From Candidatus Peregrinibacteria bacterium RIFOXYB2_FULL_32_7 (GTDB lineage: Bacteria; Patescibacteriota; Gracilibacteria; UBA1369; GWF2-33-10), in contig MFXJ01000049.1 in NCBI GenBank assembly GCA_001787465.1, forward strand, positions 1-8,798: DNA of 8,798 nucleotides, read 5' to 3'. Under the pieces are notes generated by a model, which ran no database searches, was not told the DNA's origin, and saw only the letters and a program-made list of their open reading frames with translations. Position numbers and translations under genes: made by a program. This document shows, piece after piece, positions 1 through 6,760 of this stretch (its first letter is position 1; every line of letters starts with the position of its first letter).

Positions 1-969
1 ATTTTTGGCGGAGACAGAATTAAAAAGGTAATGGACACTTTGAATTTACCTGATGATATGCCGATTGAAAATGGTGTAATTAGCCGGTCAATTGAAAGCG
101 CGCAGAAAAAGGTTGAGGGTTATCATTTTGATGTTCGTCATCATTTAGTTGAGTATGATGATGTAATGAATCAGCATCGCGAAATTATTTATCGACAAAG
201 AAGAAAAATTTTGGAGAGCGAAGATATTAAAACTGATATTGTGAATTTATTTGAAAAAGAAGCCGAAGCAATTGTTTTAGCTCAGGCTATAGGCAATAAA
301 TCTCAGGATTGGAATTATCAAGAAATTATTGAAACAGTGAATGCGCTTAGTATTTCTGAGGAAAAACTAAATATTGAAGAAATTACAAAAATTGAAGATC
401 GCGATCAATTAATTAATCTTATAAAAGAAAATTTACTCCAAGGTTATCTTGAAAAAGAAAAAGCTATACCAGATTTTCAGGCTGAACATGGCTCCAAAGT
501 TTTACGAGGGATTGAAAAAATGGTTTATTTAAGAACTATTGATGGTCTTTGGATGGATCATATTACGCAGATGACCGAACTTCGATCTAGTGTGGCATTT
601 AGCGGATATGGGCAGAGAGATCCTTTGGTTGAATATAAAACAGAATCATATTATTTATTTCAAAAATTGCGACAGAATATGGAGTCAAGAACAATTCAGA
701 CTTTACTCAAAGCGAATATCGTTGATAGAACTGAACAGGAAAAAGCTATGATGGCTAGAAAAATGGCAATTGCCATGACTAATCAAAATCAAATTGAAGA
801 AAGTCTATCAAGTGAAGAAACATCTAAGACATCATCACCTCAAAAAATTATTACTATAAAAGCTGATGAACCAGCATCAGTATCGCAAGCAAAATTAAAG
901 AAGGTAGGCAGAAATGATCCTTGTCCGTGCGGAAGTGGAAAAAAGTTTAAAAAGTGTTGTGGAAGATGA
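1..969 (+). CDS. secA: Preprotein translocase motor SecA, C-terminal part (5' end outside window)
   Basis: SecA is the ATPase that pushes unfolded secretory proteins through the SecYEG channel at the inner face of the membrane. The reading frame is open from base 1 (IFGGDRIKK...), before the first in-window ATG at 31, so the N-terminal two thirds, including the Walker motifs, lie outside. About 322 residues are visible. Early residues match the end of the second nucleotide-binding fold and the helical scaffold (AQKKVEG, EYDDVMNQHR). LRTIDGLWMDH at about 177-187 and GYGQRDPLVEYK at about 202-213 are the family's late helical-scaffold blocks. A variable Ser/Glu/Lys linker follows. The last 21 residues are the SEC-C zinc tail, with cysteines in a CxC-x8-CC arrangement (NDPCPCGSGKKFKKCC), which in other bacteria binds Zn and SecB or ribosomes. 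The stop is TGA. No convincing hairpin terminator follows. The next small gene converges on it after 14 bp. Confidence 0.97.
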   Translation: MFGGDRIKKVMDTLNLPDDMPIENGVISRSIESAQKKVEGYHFDVRHHLVEYDDVMNQHREIIYRQRRKILESEDIKTDIVNLFEKEAEAIVLAQAIGNKSQDWNYQEIIETVNALSISEEKLNIEEITKIEDRDQLINLIKENLLQGYLEKEKAIPDFQAEHGSKVLRGIEKMVYLRTIDGLWMDHITQMTELRSSVAFSGYGQRDPLVEYKTESYYLFQKLRQNMESRTIQTLLKANIVDRTEQEKAMMARKMAIAMTNQNQIEESLSSEETSKTSSPQKIITIKADEPASVSQAKLKKVGRNDPCPCGSGKKFKKCCGR

Positions 970-983
970 AGATCGTGATTTTT

Positions 984-1157
984 TTATTCTATTATATTTT
1001 GCATCTTTTCTCTAGCTGTTCTTGCAGGCGCAATAAAAGTTTCATCAAGAAGCGTATCTTTTGCAGATAAACTATTATTTTGTGATTCTAGTGATCCTGG
1101 GACTCCAGTCATTTCTTTTTGTTCTTTTTGAGCCGCAACTGTGATTGGATTTGCCAT
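984..1157 (-). CDS. Small hypothetical protein, 57 aa
   Basis: This is an uninterrupted minus-strand frame starting MANPITVAAQKEQKEM and ending REKMQNIIE, stop TAA. I do not recognise it. It is hydrophilic, with no cysteine, signal peptide or membrane segment; a Gln/Lys/Glu-rich first third is followed by a Gly/Pro turn and a likely C-terminal helix. An in-frame ATG two codons upstream (1161-1163) would give 59 residues; neither start has a Shine-Dalgarno sequence. Reasons to believe it: a stop-free run of this length in such AT-rich DNA, a local composition less AT-rich than the flanking spacer, and a good extended -10 promoter at the right distance upstream. It converges on secA (14 bp gap) and lies downstream of nrdJ on the same strand, separated by the heptamer array. 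The chance-ORF alternative remains open. Confidence 0.5.
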   Translation of the reverse strand: MANPITVAAQKEQKEMTGVPGSLESQNNSLSAKDTLLDETFIAPARTAREKMQNIIE

Positions 1158-1188
1158 TAGCATTAAGAATTATTAAGTCTACTTACAT

Positions 1189-1217
1189 ATAATAACATAT
1201 TTCAAAAATATATGCAA
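1189..1217 (-). promoter_or_regulatory. Candidate extended -10 promoter for the small gene at 984-1157
   Basis: Read on the minus strand, TTGCAT (1217-1212) and TATTAT (1194-1189) are separated by 17 bp. The -10 matches TATAAT in 5 of 6 positions and is preceded by TGT, the extended -10 signature. The -35 is weak (3 of 6). Transcription would start near 1182, giving a leader of about 20 nt. Confidence 0.4.
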
Positions 1218-1240
1218 AAATTTTACTTAAAAATTTATAA

Positions 1241-1303
1241 TCTATAATCTATAATCTATAATCTATAATCTATAATCTATAATCTATAATCTATAATCTA
1301 TAA
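1241..1303. repeat. Heptanucleotide tandem repeat, 9 perfect copies of TCTATAA
   Basis: Nine consecutive perfect copies of the 7-bp unit TCTATAA fill 1241-1303. A tenth copy with one mismatch (TTTATAA, 1234-1240) precedes them. The array lies in non-coding DNA and ends 4 bp before the complement of the nrdJ stop codon, so in nrdJ's direction it is the immediate 3' untranslated region. The unit is not a multiple of three and holds no open frame that looks coding. The units carry no spacers, so this is not a CRISPR. The perfect copies suggest recent slippage expansion or active homogenisation. Together with the small gene at 984-1157 it accounts for most of the spacer between secA and nrdJ. Confidence 0.97.
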
Positions 1304-1307
1304 TTTC

Positions 1308-4300
1308 TTATGAGCATCCCATTGAATTTCCGCAATTTGTGCATTTATAGCAGGCACCATTTCTTACGGTGATATGTCCGCAGAGATCGCAGGCTGGCGC
1401 ATCTCCCATTAAATTTGCAAAGAAACTATCAGGAGAATTGCTTATTTTTGATGGTTCGGTTTTGTCGGTCGCTTCCACTTCTTCCGAAACAGTTTGTTCT
1501 GTTATCATTGCCTGTCCGATTGAGTCTTTTAATTTTTGATCTTCTTTGATCTGAAATTCAGTTTTTTCTGGTTTAATATGTACAAAATCAGTTCTGTTTA
1601 AATATTCCATTCCAAGGACGCGGAAAATATAATCAACCATTGAAGTACAAGTTTTGATATTTGGATGATTAGTCATCCCGCTTGGTTCGAATCTAGTAAA
1701 AGTGAAAGCATTGACATATTCCTCTAAAGGAACGCCATGCTGAAGTCCGATTGATGTAGCCACTGCGAAACAATTAAGCAGTCCTCGGTAAGACGCTCCT
1801 TCTTTGAAACTGTCAACAAAAATTTCTCCAAGCGTGCCATCAGCATATTCACCGGTTCTTAAGTGAATTTTGGTTGGTCCAACTTTTGAGGAGATCGTAA
1901 CCCCTCTTCTTTTTTGAGGTAATTTCTTTTGCATTCCCCACATTAATTCTTTCTTTTGTACTTTTGTTGGCTCAACTTCTTCATCCTTTTCCGTACTACC
2001 GGTATTGCTAAGAGGTTGAGACATTTTGCAACCGTCTCTATAAAGAGCAACCGCTTTGAGTCCTAGTTTCCAACCTTGCAGATAAATTTCTTTTATGTCT
2101 TCTACAGTAGCCGAGTTAGGTAAATTAACAGTCTTTGATATTGCTCCGGATAAAAATGGCTGTACCGCGGCCATCATTTTTACATGGCCCATTGGGGCAA
2201 TGTAACGTTCACCTTTTCCACATTTATTAGCACAATCAAAGATCGCTAAATATTCTTTTTTGATATGTGGTGCTCCTTCAACTGTTTGCGTGCCTTCAAC
2301 ATACTCCATAATTTCAGTTATTTGTTTTTTATTAAGACCGCGTTTTTTGAGTTCTTTTGGATTGATATGCGGAGTCCAATCGTTAAATGATTTATTTTTA
2401 GCTACGTTTTTGAAAGCTTCTTCTATTTGTTCTGTAGAATAATTTAATTTTTGGAGCATTTCTATTGTCATATATGGAGCATTTTCTAAAGTTTCATGAC
2501 CTAAAACGTAATAAATAATGTCTTGAATTTGATTTTCTGTATAACCTAATTTGGCAAGTGCTTGAGGTACGGATTTATTAATAATTTTAAAATATCCGCC
2601 ACCAGCCAGTTTTTTCCATTTTACTAAAGAAAAATCAGGTTCAATTCCGGTAGTATCGCAATCCATAAGTAAACCAATGGTTCCAGTCGGAGCTAATACT
2701 GTTACTTGAGCGTTTCGAAAGCCATATTGTTCGCCCATAGTCAAAACTTCGTCCCATACTTCATTAGAGGCTGAAAAAAGTGATTTAGGACATAGTTTTT
2801 GGTTAATATTATTGGCGGCTAATCTGTGTTTTTCCATTACTTTCATCATCGGTGTTTTATTTTCCTTATATTTTGTAAATGGACCTTTAATTGCCGCCAT
2901 TTCCGCTGAAGTTTTGTAAGCGGTGCCACACATTATGGAAGTTATTGCCGCGGCAATAGTTCTAGCTTGTTCGCTATCATAAGAAATTCCGTTTACCATT
3001 AATAACGTGCCTAAGTTGGCATATCCAAGCCCCAAAGTTCTGTAATCATTGCTATTTTCAGCAATTGGAGCAGTTGGATAAGAGGCAAGTCCAACGATAA
3101 TTTCTTTAGCAATTGTAAAAATTCGGCAAGCGTGTTGATATTTTTCAATCAAAAAATTTCCCTCGGAATCTATAAATTTCATTAAATTGCATGAGGATAA
3201 ATTACAAGCTGTATTATCCAAAAACATATATTCAGAACATGGATTTGAAGCATTAATTTTTCCGCTATTCGGACAAGTATGCCAATCATTAATTGTTGTG
3301 TCATATTGCAAACCAGGATCAGCACAAGTCCAAGCCGCTGTACATATTTGATGCATTAAATTACGAGCTTTGAAAGTCTCGCAGGTTTCACCGGTAGTAC
3401 GGAAAGTTGTATTCCAATCCTCATCATTTTCAACTGCTTTCATAAATGCGTCATTGACTCTTACAGAATTATTTGAATTTTGGCCGCTAATAGTTTTATA
3501 AGCTTCGCCGTTGAAATCAGCTGGAAAGCCTTGAGCGATCAAAGCTTGGGCTTTTTTCTCTTCTTTATATTTCCAATTAATAAAATCAACGATTTCCGGA
3601 TGATCAATATCTAAGCAGACCATTTTTGCCGCTCTTCTTGTTGTCCCACCTGATTTAGTTGCTCCTGCTCCTCTATCAAGTACTTCAAGAAATGACATTA
3701 AGCCAGAGGAAGTCCCCCCTCCCGATAAACTTTCTTGGCGTCCCCTTAGAGAAGAAAAATTTGTTCCGGTTCCTGATCCGTATTTGAATAACCTTGCTTC
3801 ATTTTTTAGCAAATCAAAAATTGCCATTAAATCATCGTTTACGGATTGAATAAAACAAGCGGAACATTGTGGATGGCTGAAACAATCTTTGGCTTGCACT
3901 ACTTCCATTTTCTGCTCGTCATAATAAAAATTCCCTCCACTGCCTTTAATGCCGTATTGATGAAAAAGTCCGAGATTAAACCAAACTGGAGAATTAAATG
4001 CACCTGTTTGAGTAATTAACATGTATGAAAGTTCCGCTTCAAAAGCTTTCGCATCTTCTTTAGTAGCGAAATATCCTCTTTGTTCTCCTTCAACAGCAAG
4101 GGTATTTGCTAGACGATTAACTACCTGTTTAGCGCTGAGTTCATGTCCTGTTCCTGGTACACCAGCTCTTTTGAAATATTTTGAGGCTAAAATGTCAGTT
4201 GCTAGTTGAGACCAATCTTTTGGAGCTTCTACTTCGTCAAACTTAAAAACAATTGTTCCGTCAGGTTCAGTGATGATTGATTGTCTTTTTTCATATTCAA

Positions 4301-4451
4301 TTTCATCAAGCGGATTGATGCCTATTTTTGTAAAAAGCCGATTGATTTTTAATCCATTTTTATCTATTTCAGGCGCGATAAGTTTTTGTCTATCTTTTAT
4401 AGAATTTATTGAAGACACTTTTGTAGTATTTGTAAAAACTGCGCTTTTCAT
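1308..4451 (-). CDS. nrdJ: Adenosylcobalamin-dependent (class II) ribonucleoside-diphosphate reductase
   Basis: This cytoplasmic enzyme makes deoxynucleotides from ribonucleotides with coenzyme B12 as radical generator, needing neither oxygen nor a small subunit. The 1047 residues match the long bacterial class II type. Visible landmarks: FNSPVWFN (152-159); Cys199 in SACF, the N-terminal partner of the redox pair; GSGTGTNFS (225-233); the active-site NPCSE (403-407) with its radical-bearing Cys405 and acid Glu407; CNLSSCNL (416-423); PTGTIGLLMDCDTTGIEP (589-606); ALYRDGCKMSQPL (802-814). A C-terminal accessory domain (about 850-950) precedes a cysteine-rich tail (CDLC at 1021-1024, CYKCTNCGNSMGC at 1034-1046), which probably binds metal and/or relays electrons. 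Three ~33-residue helical repeats lie at 635-735. There is no N-terminal ATP-cone, so the usual dATP overall-activity switch is not evident. The ATG at 4451 is the only sensible start; no strong ribosome site precedes it. Control is probably by NrdR. Confidence 0.96.
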   Translation of the reverse strand: MKSAVFTNTTKVSSINSIKDRQKLIAPEIDKNGLKINRLFTKIGINPLDEIEYEKRQSIITEPDGTIVFKFDEVEAPKDWSQLATDILASKYFKRAGVPGTGHELSAKQVVNRLANTLAVEGEQRGYFATKEDAKAFEAELSYMLITQTGAFNSPVWFNLGLFHQYGIKGSGGNFYYDEQKMEVVQAKDCFSHPQCSACFIQSVNDDLMAIFDLLKNEARLFKYGSGTGTNFSSLRGRQESLSGGGTSSGLMSFLEVLDRGAGATKSGGTTRRAAKMVCLDIDHPEIVDFINWKYKEEKKAQALIAQGFPADFNGEAYKTISGQNSNNSVRVNDAFMKAVENDEDWNTTFRTTGETCETFKARNLMHQICTAAWTCADPGLQYDTTINDWHTCPNSGKINASNPCSEYMFLDNTACNLSSCNLMKFIDSEGNFLIEKYQHACRIFTIAKEIIVGLASYPTAPIAENSNDYRTLGLGYANLGTLLMVNGISYDSEQARTIAAAITSIMCGTAYKTSAEMAAIKGPFTKYKENKTPMMKVMEKHRLAANNINQKLCPKSLFSASNEVWDEVLTMGEQYGFRNAQVTVLAPTGTIGLLMDCDTTGIEPDFSLVKWKKLAGGGYFKIINKSVPQALAKLGYTENQIQDIIYYVLGHETLENAPYMTIEMLQKLNYSTEQIEEAFKNVAKNKSFNDWTPHINPKELKKRGLNKKQITEIMEYVEGTQTVEGAPHIKKEYLAIFDCANKCGKGERYIAPMGHVKMMAAVQPFLSGAISKTVNLPNSATVEDIKEIYLQGWKLGLKAVALYRDGCKMSQPLSNTGSTEKDEEVEPTKVQKKELMWGMQKKLPQKRRGVTISSKVGPTKIHLRTGEYADGTLGEIFVDSFKEGASYRGLLNCFAVATSIGLQHGVPLEEYVNAFTFTRFEPSGMTNHPNIKTCTSMVDYIFRVLGMEYLNRTDFVHIKPEKTEFQIKEDQKLKDSIGQAMITEQTVSEEVEATDKTEPSKISNSPDSFFANLMGDAPACDLCGHITVRNGACYKCTNCGNSMGCS

Positions 4452-4492
4452 AAATAATAGAAGTTAAAAAAATAAAGACAAAATGATAAAAA

Positions 4493-4508
4493 CCACAACA
4501 TCTTGTGG
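4493..4508. promoter_or_regulatory. Putative NrdR box 1 upstream of nrdJ
   Basis: CCACAACATCTTGTGG is a perfect palindrome with 6-bp arms and a 4-bp centre. Against the published NrdR-box consensus acaCwAtATaTwGtgt it agrees at 12 of 16 positions, including all six strongest (C4, A6, A8, T9, T11, G13). It lies 41 bp upstream of the nrdJ start codon. NrdR is the zinc-finger/ATP-cone repressor of ribonucleotide reductase genes; its own gene is not in this window. Confidence 0.62.
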
Positions 4509-4524
4509 CTATATTGAAACGTGT

Positions 4525-4540
4525 ATACTACATATTACAC
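4525..4540. promoter_or_regulatory. Putative NrdR box 2 upstream of nrdJ
   Basis: ATACTACATATTACAC agrees with the NrdR consensus at 10 of 16 positions; the left half is good and the right half poor. Its centre is exactly 32 bp (three helical turns) from the centre of box 1, with a 16-bp linker. That is the usual geometry of paired NrdR boxes and is the main reason to accept this degenerate site. It overlaps the candidate nrdJ -10. An alternative reading of the same DNA is a 5-bp inverted repeat GTGTA-N10-TACAC at 4521-4540. Confidence 0.45.
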
Positions 4541-4559
4541 CTAAGTTTTTTTTCTGCAA
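4532..4559 (-). promoter_or_regulatory. Candidate nrdJ promoter
   Basis: On the minus strand TTGCAG (4559-4554) and TAATAT (4537-4532) are 16 bp apart; the -10 matches the consensus at 4 of 6. Transcription would start near 4525, leaving a leader of about 74 nt. Box 2 would cover the -10 and box 1 would lie just downstream of the start, the layout expected for repression. Other AT-rich hexamers nearby could serve instead. Confidence 0.35.
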
Positions 4560-4612
4560 TACAAAATTTTTAAAAAAACTTGCCAATTTCTTAATTTTTA
4601 ATTTTAAATTTT

Positions 4613-4648
4613 TTGTTTTTTTACTTCAAAAATGTTATAAGGTAAAAT
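4613..4648 (+). promoter_or_regulatory. Candidate promoter for the 680-aa protein gene
   Basis: Two overlapping choices are visible in very AT-rich DNA. One is TTGTTT (4613-4618), 16 bp, TTATAA (4635-4640). The other is TTACTT (4621-4626), 16 bp, TAAAAT (4643-4648). Either would put the transcript start at about 4648-4656, some 60 nt before the GTG start. In this composition such matches arise easily by chance. Confidence 0.25.
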
Positions 4649-4701
4649 ACTTTATTGTATATATGTTTCTAAAAAAAAATAAATTTATTTTTTTCAAAAA
4701 T

Positions 4702-4705
4702 GAGG
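4702..4705 (+). promoter_or_regulatory. Shine-Dalgarno GAGG that selects the GTG start at 4714
   Basis: GAGG lies 8 nt before GTG at 4714. It is the only good ribosome-site/start pair in the 5' region of this frame. The frame stays open upstream to 4483, but that stretch reads as Phe/Lys/Ile-rich translation of A/T runs and crosses the NrdR boxes. The in-frame ATG at 4663 has no ribosome site at a usable distance. Confidence 0.55.
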
Positions 4706-4713
4706 CGTTTAAT

Positions 4714-4731
4714 GTGCAAAAACTTTTGCAC
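4714..4731. repeat. Perfect 18-bp palindrome on the start codon (8-bp arms, 2-bp centre)
   Basis: GTGCAAAAACTTTTGCAC consists of GTGCAAAA, a 2-bp centre AC, and the exact reverse complement TTTTGCAC. Its first three bases are the proposed GTG start codon. As DNA it could be an operator for a dimeric repressor; as RNA it could fold into a 7-bp stem with a 4-nt loop that hides the start. Palindromes of this size are not rare in AT-rich DNA; the placement is what stands out. Confidence 0.85.
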
Positions 4732-6756
4732 GATTTAGCTGAATCAGTTGGTTCTGGAGAAAAAAGGCGAGAAGAAACTGAGAGTAAAGAATCTAGAGCT
4801 TTATTTGAACAGCAAAAAATGGCCTCTGCAAATCAGGTAAGAAATTTAGATCTACTTCCTGAGACTAGTAAATCAAAATTAGTTCCATTAATTCGTTCTG
4901 TGAAAGATAGACAGGAATTAAGTGAGTTGGAGGTCTTAATTCACAAAGCCATAAAATATGCTCGGTTTGCTAAGGAATCAGGAGCTTTTGAAGAGCATCC
5001 TGAGCAAATAGATGTTATGATTGACTGGATAGTTGATCCAGAAAATTTAAGCCAAATTGATAAAAATACTAATTTTTTGATGCGGACGATTATTCCTGAA
5101 GAAAAAAATCGTGTTTTTCGAATGGCTTTATGGAAAGATTTTGATCCGGAAATTATTAAAAATTATGAATTAAGAGCAAATTCTAAGGAAGCGCAAACAA
5201 CTGATTTGCGGAAAATTTTGTTTACTGAAGTGGAAAAAAATTTAAAAGATAAATATAAAGGTGTTTTAGAAGATTCTCTGGATATGGGAACAGAAACAGG
5301 GAAGGTTAAATATCAAAAATTAATGATTAAATTTGAGTCTATGTTTGGCTCAAATATTCTGGATTTTGATAAACGACATGAAGCTTTAGTGGAAGCAAAA
5401 GATTTTTTAATCAGTATGAAAAATGATAAAGATGATGGATACAAAGCTTGGTATCAGATGCAAAAGAAAAAATGGACTAATGTTGATGATGGAAGGTTAA
5501 TTGTGCTTTTTGAAAATATGCAAACAGATCAAATGTGGAAAACAGAAGACAATCAAAAATTATTTGAAATGGCAAAAAGTAAATATGGAGAAGAACTCAA
5601 ATCACGCTCTTTGCAAATTTTAGATAAAGCTACTGATAATGAAGAAGAAAAAAAATCTTGGCTCATTAATTTTGAAAGTGCAGATTTGGAAACAAAAGTT
5701 TTATTGTATCAAAGTTTAAAAACTGATCAAAAGCAGTTTAGCAATAAGGATAAAGAAACCTTTAAACTTATCGATAAATATCAAAAAGGAAATCCAGCAA
5801 TTTTTAACGAATTTAATAAAAGATATGCTAAAGAACGAGGGACGAAATCCCACGAACAAATTTTATCTGAAGTTACAGCGGAATATGATGATATCGTTAA
5901 ACAATATAAAAATTTAATTGGCGGGCTTGATTACGACGATAAAAAGAAAAAGTTAATGATGGATGATTTTTTAGTTTTGAAGGATTTTACAAAAATGCAG
6001 GAGCGCATAAAATTTTTCTTTTCTGAAATAGAAAAAGCAGATAAAAAAGAAGTAAAAAAAGATAAAGAAGATGAAAAACTGCCAGAAAATTTAGAACAAG
6101 TGATTGAAAATGAGATTCATGAATATTTTAAAACTAGTTCTGATCAGGGTATGCGTTCTTTGATTTTGCGTTCCATGGTATCTCAAATCAGCGATTCACA
6201 GACTTATCATAAAGAAAGAGCATTGGAAACCAGAATTCATCAATCACTTAAAGGGAGCACTAATCCGAAATGTCTTTCAAATTTAAAAGAACAAACTGAT
6301 CAATTAAAAGATCCTGAAGATGAAAAATCTTTAATTAAAAATTTTGTAAATAATCCGCGTGAAGTTCGGCGATTAAAGTTAAAAGATATTCAAGATAGTA
6401 ATTTTTGCACTGAAAGGCAGGATATTCTTAATATGGCAGAAGTAGCTTTTGGTGGAATTTACGATCCGGATGAAATCAAACAGGGTAATCCGCGTTTTGA
6501 TATTGTGGACGAAGATAGAAGGTCTCTGGATTTGCGTGAACAAGGATCAAAAGATTCGGCTATGAAAAAAGTTGTTGAAAAAGATAGAACATTTATTACC
6601 AAAAAAGTTTTTGAAAAACTGGGGTTGCCTTTTACTAACAATCAATTATTTGAAAAAGTAGCCAAGATGGTTGAAAAAATGTGTGATGAGTTCTTTAAAC
6701 AGAATCATCGAGAGATATTTAGAGGGATGTGTGGGGAAGAGTTGCGGTATGTGTAA
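4714..6756 (+). CDS. Large charged hypothetical protein, 680 aa, unknown function
   Basis: I do not recognise a family. The protein, read from GTG at 4714, is rich in Lys, Glu and Asp, has no signal peptide or membrane segment, and looks mostly helical, so it is probably cytoplasmic. Residues ~1-440 contain no cysteine. This part begins with a polar Glu/Arg/Ser stretch (EKRREETESKE) and continues as long helical segments with scattered Trp/Phe. A Lys/Glu/Asp-only linker at ~442-460 (KKEVKKDKEDEK) separates a C-terminal region of ~220 residues holding all four cysteines (520, 565, 657, 673), the last two near the end (MCDEFF, MCGEEL). No nucleotide-binding P-loop, nuclease, protease or DNA-binding motif is evident. 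It is divergent from nrdJ and shares its 262-bp upstream region. Codon content from 4714 on is coding-like throughout, so the gene looks intact. Only the start is uncertain (ATG 4663 and ATG 4819 are alternatives). Confidence 0.85.
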   Translation: MQKLLHDLAESVGSGEKRREETESKESRALFEQQKMASANQVRNLDLLPETSKSKLVPLIRSVKDRQELSELEVLIHKAIKYARFAKESGAFEEHPEQIDVMIDWIVDPENLSQIDKNTNFLMRTIIPEEKNRVFRMALWKDFDPEIIKNYELRANSKEAQTTDLRKILFTEVEKNLKDKYKGVLEDSLDMGTETGKVKYQKLMIKFESMFGSNILDFDKRHEALVEAKDFLISMKNDKDDGYKAWYQMQKKKWTNVDDGRLIVLFENMQTDQMWKTEDNQKLFEMAKSKYGEELKSRSLQILDKATDNEEEKKSWLINFESADLETKVLLYQSLKTDQKQFSNKDKETFKLIDKYQKGNPAIFNEFNKRYAKERGTKSHEQILSEVTAEYDDIVKQYKNLIGGLDYDDKKKKLMMDDFLVLKDFTKMQERIKFFFSEIEKADKKEVKKDKEDEKLPENLEQVIENEIHEYFKTSSDQGMRSLILRSMVSQISDSQTYHKERALETRIHQSLKGSTNPKCLSNLKEQTDQLKDPEDEKSLIKNFVNNPREVRRLKLKDIQDSNFCTERQDILNMAEVAFGGIYDPDEIKQGNPRFDIVDEDRRSLDLREQGSKDSAMKKVVEKDRTFITKKVFEKLGLPFTNNQLFEKVAKMVEKMCDEFFKQNHREIFRGMCGEELRYV

Positions 6757-6760
6757 ATGT

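Noticed and set aside
1211..1240. AT-only inverted repeat AAATTTT/AAAATTT as an nrdJ terminator
   Set aside because: A purely A/T stem at this composition is expected by chance and has no distinct U-run placement; I cannot support it.
1234..1303. CRISPR array
   Set aside because: The 7-bp units are head to tail with no spacers and no cas genes nearby; it is a simple tandem repeat.
2260..2442. Plus-strand frame inside nrdJ, and similar ones at 4021-4209 and 4270-4467
   Set aside because: These are antisense shadows of a strongly recognised enzyme; they have no promoter, no ribosome site and no coding character of their own.
4452..4560. Cobalamin riboswitch in front of the B12-dependent reductase
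   Set aside because: The leader is under about 110 nt, and the only resemblance is a short GCCAC that belongs to the NrdR-like palindrome. The multi-stem core is absent.
4483..4713. N-terminal extension of the 680-aa protein to the ATG at 4483
   Set aside because: The extra 77 residues read like translated A/T runs (Phe, Lys, Ile), cross the NrdR-box palindromes and candidate promoters, and have no ribosome site. GTG 4714 has GAGG at 8 nt.
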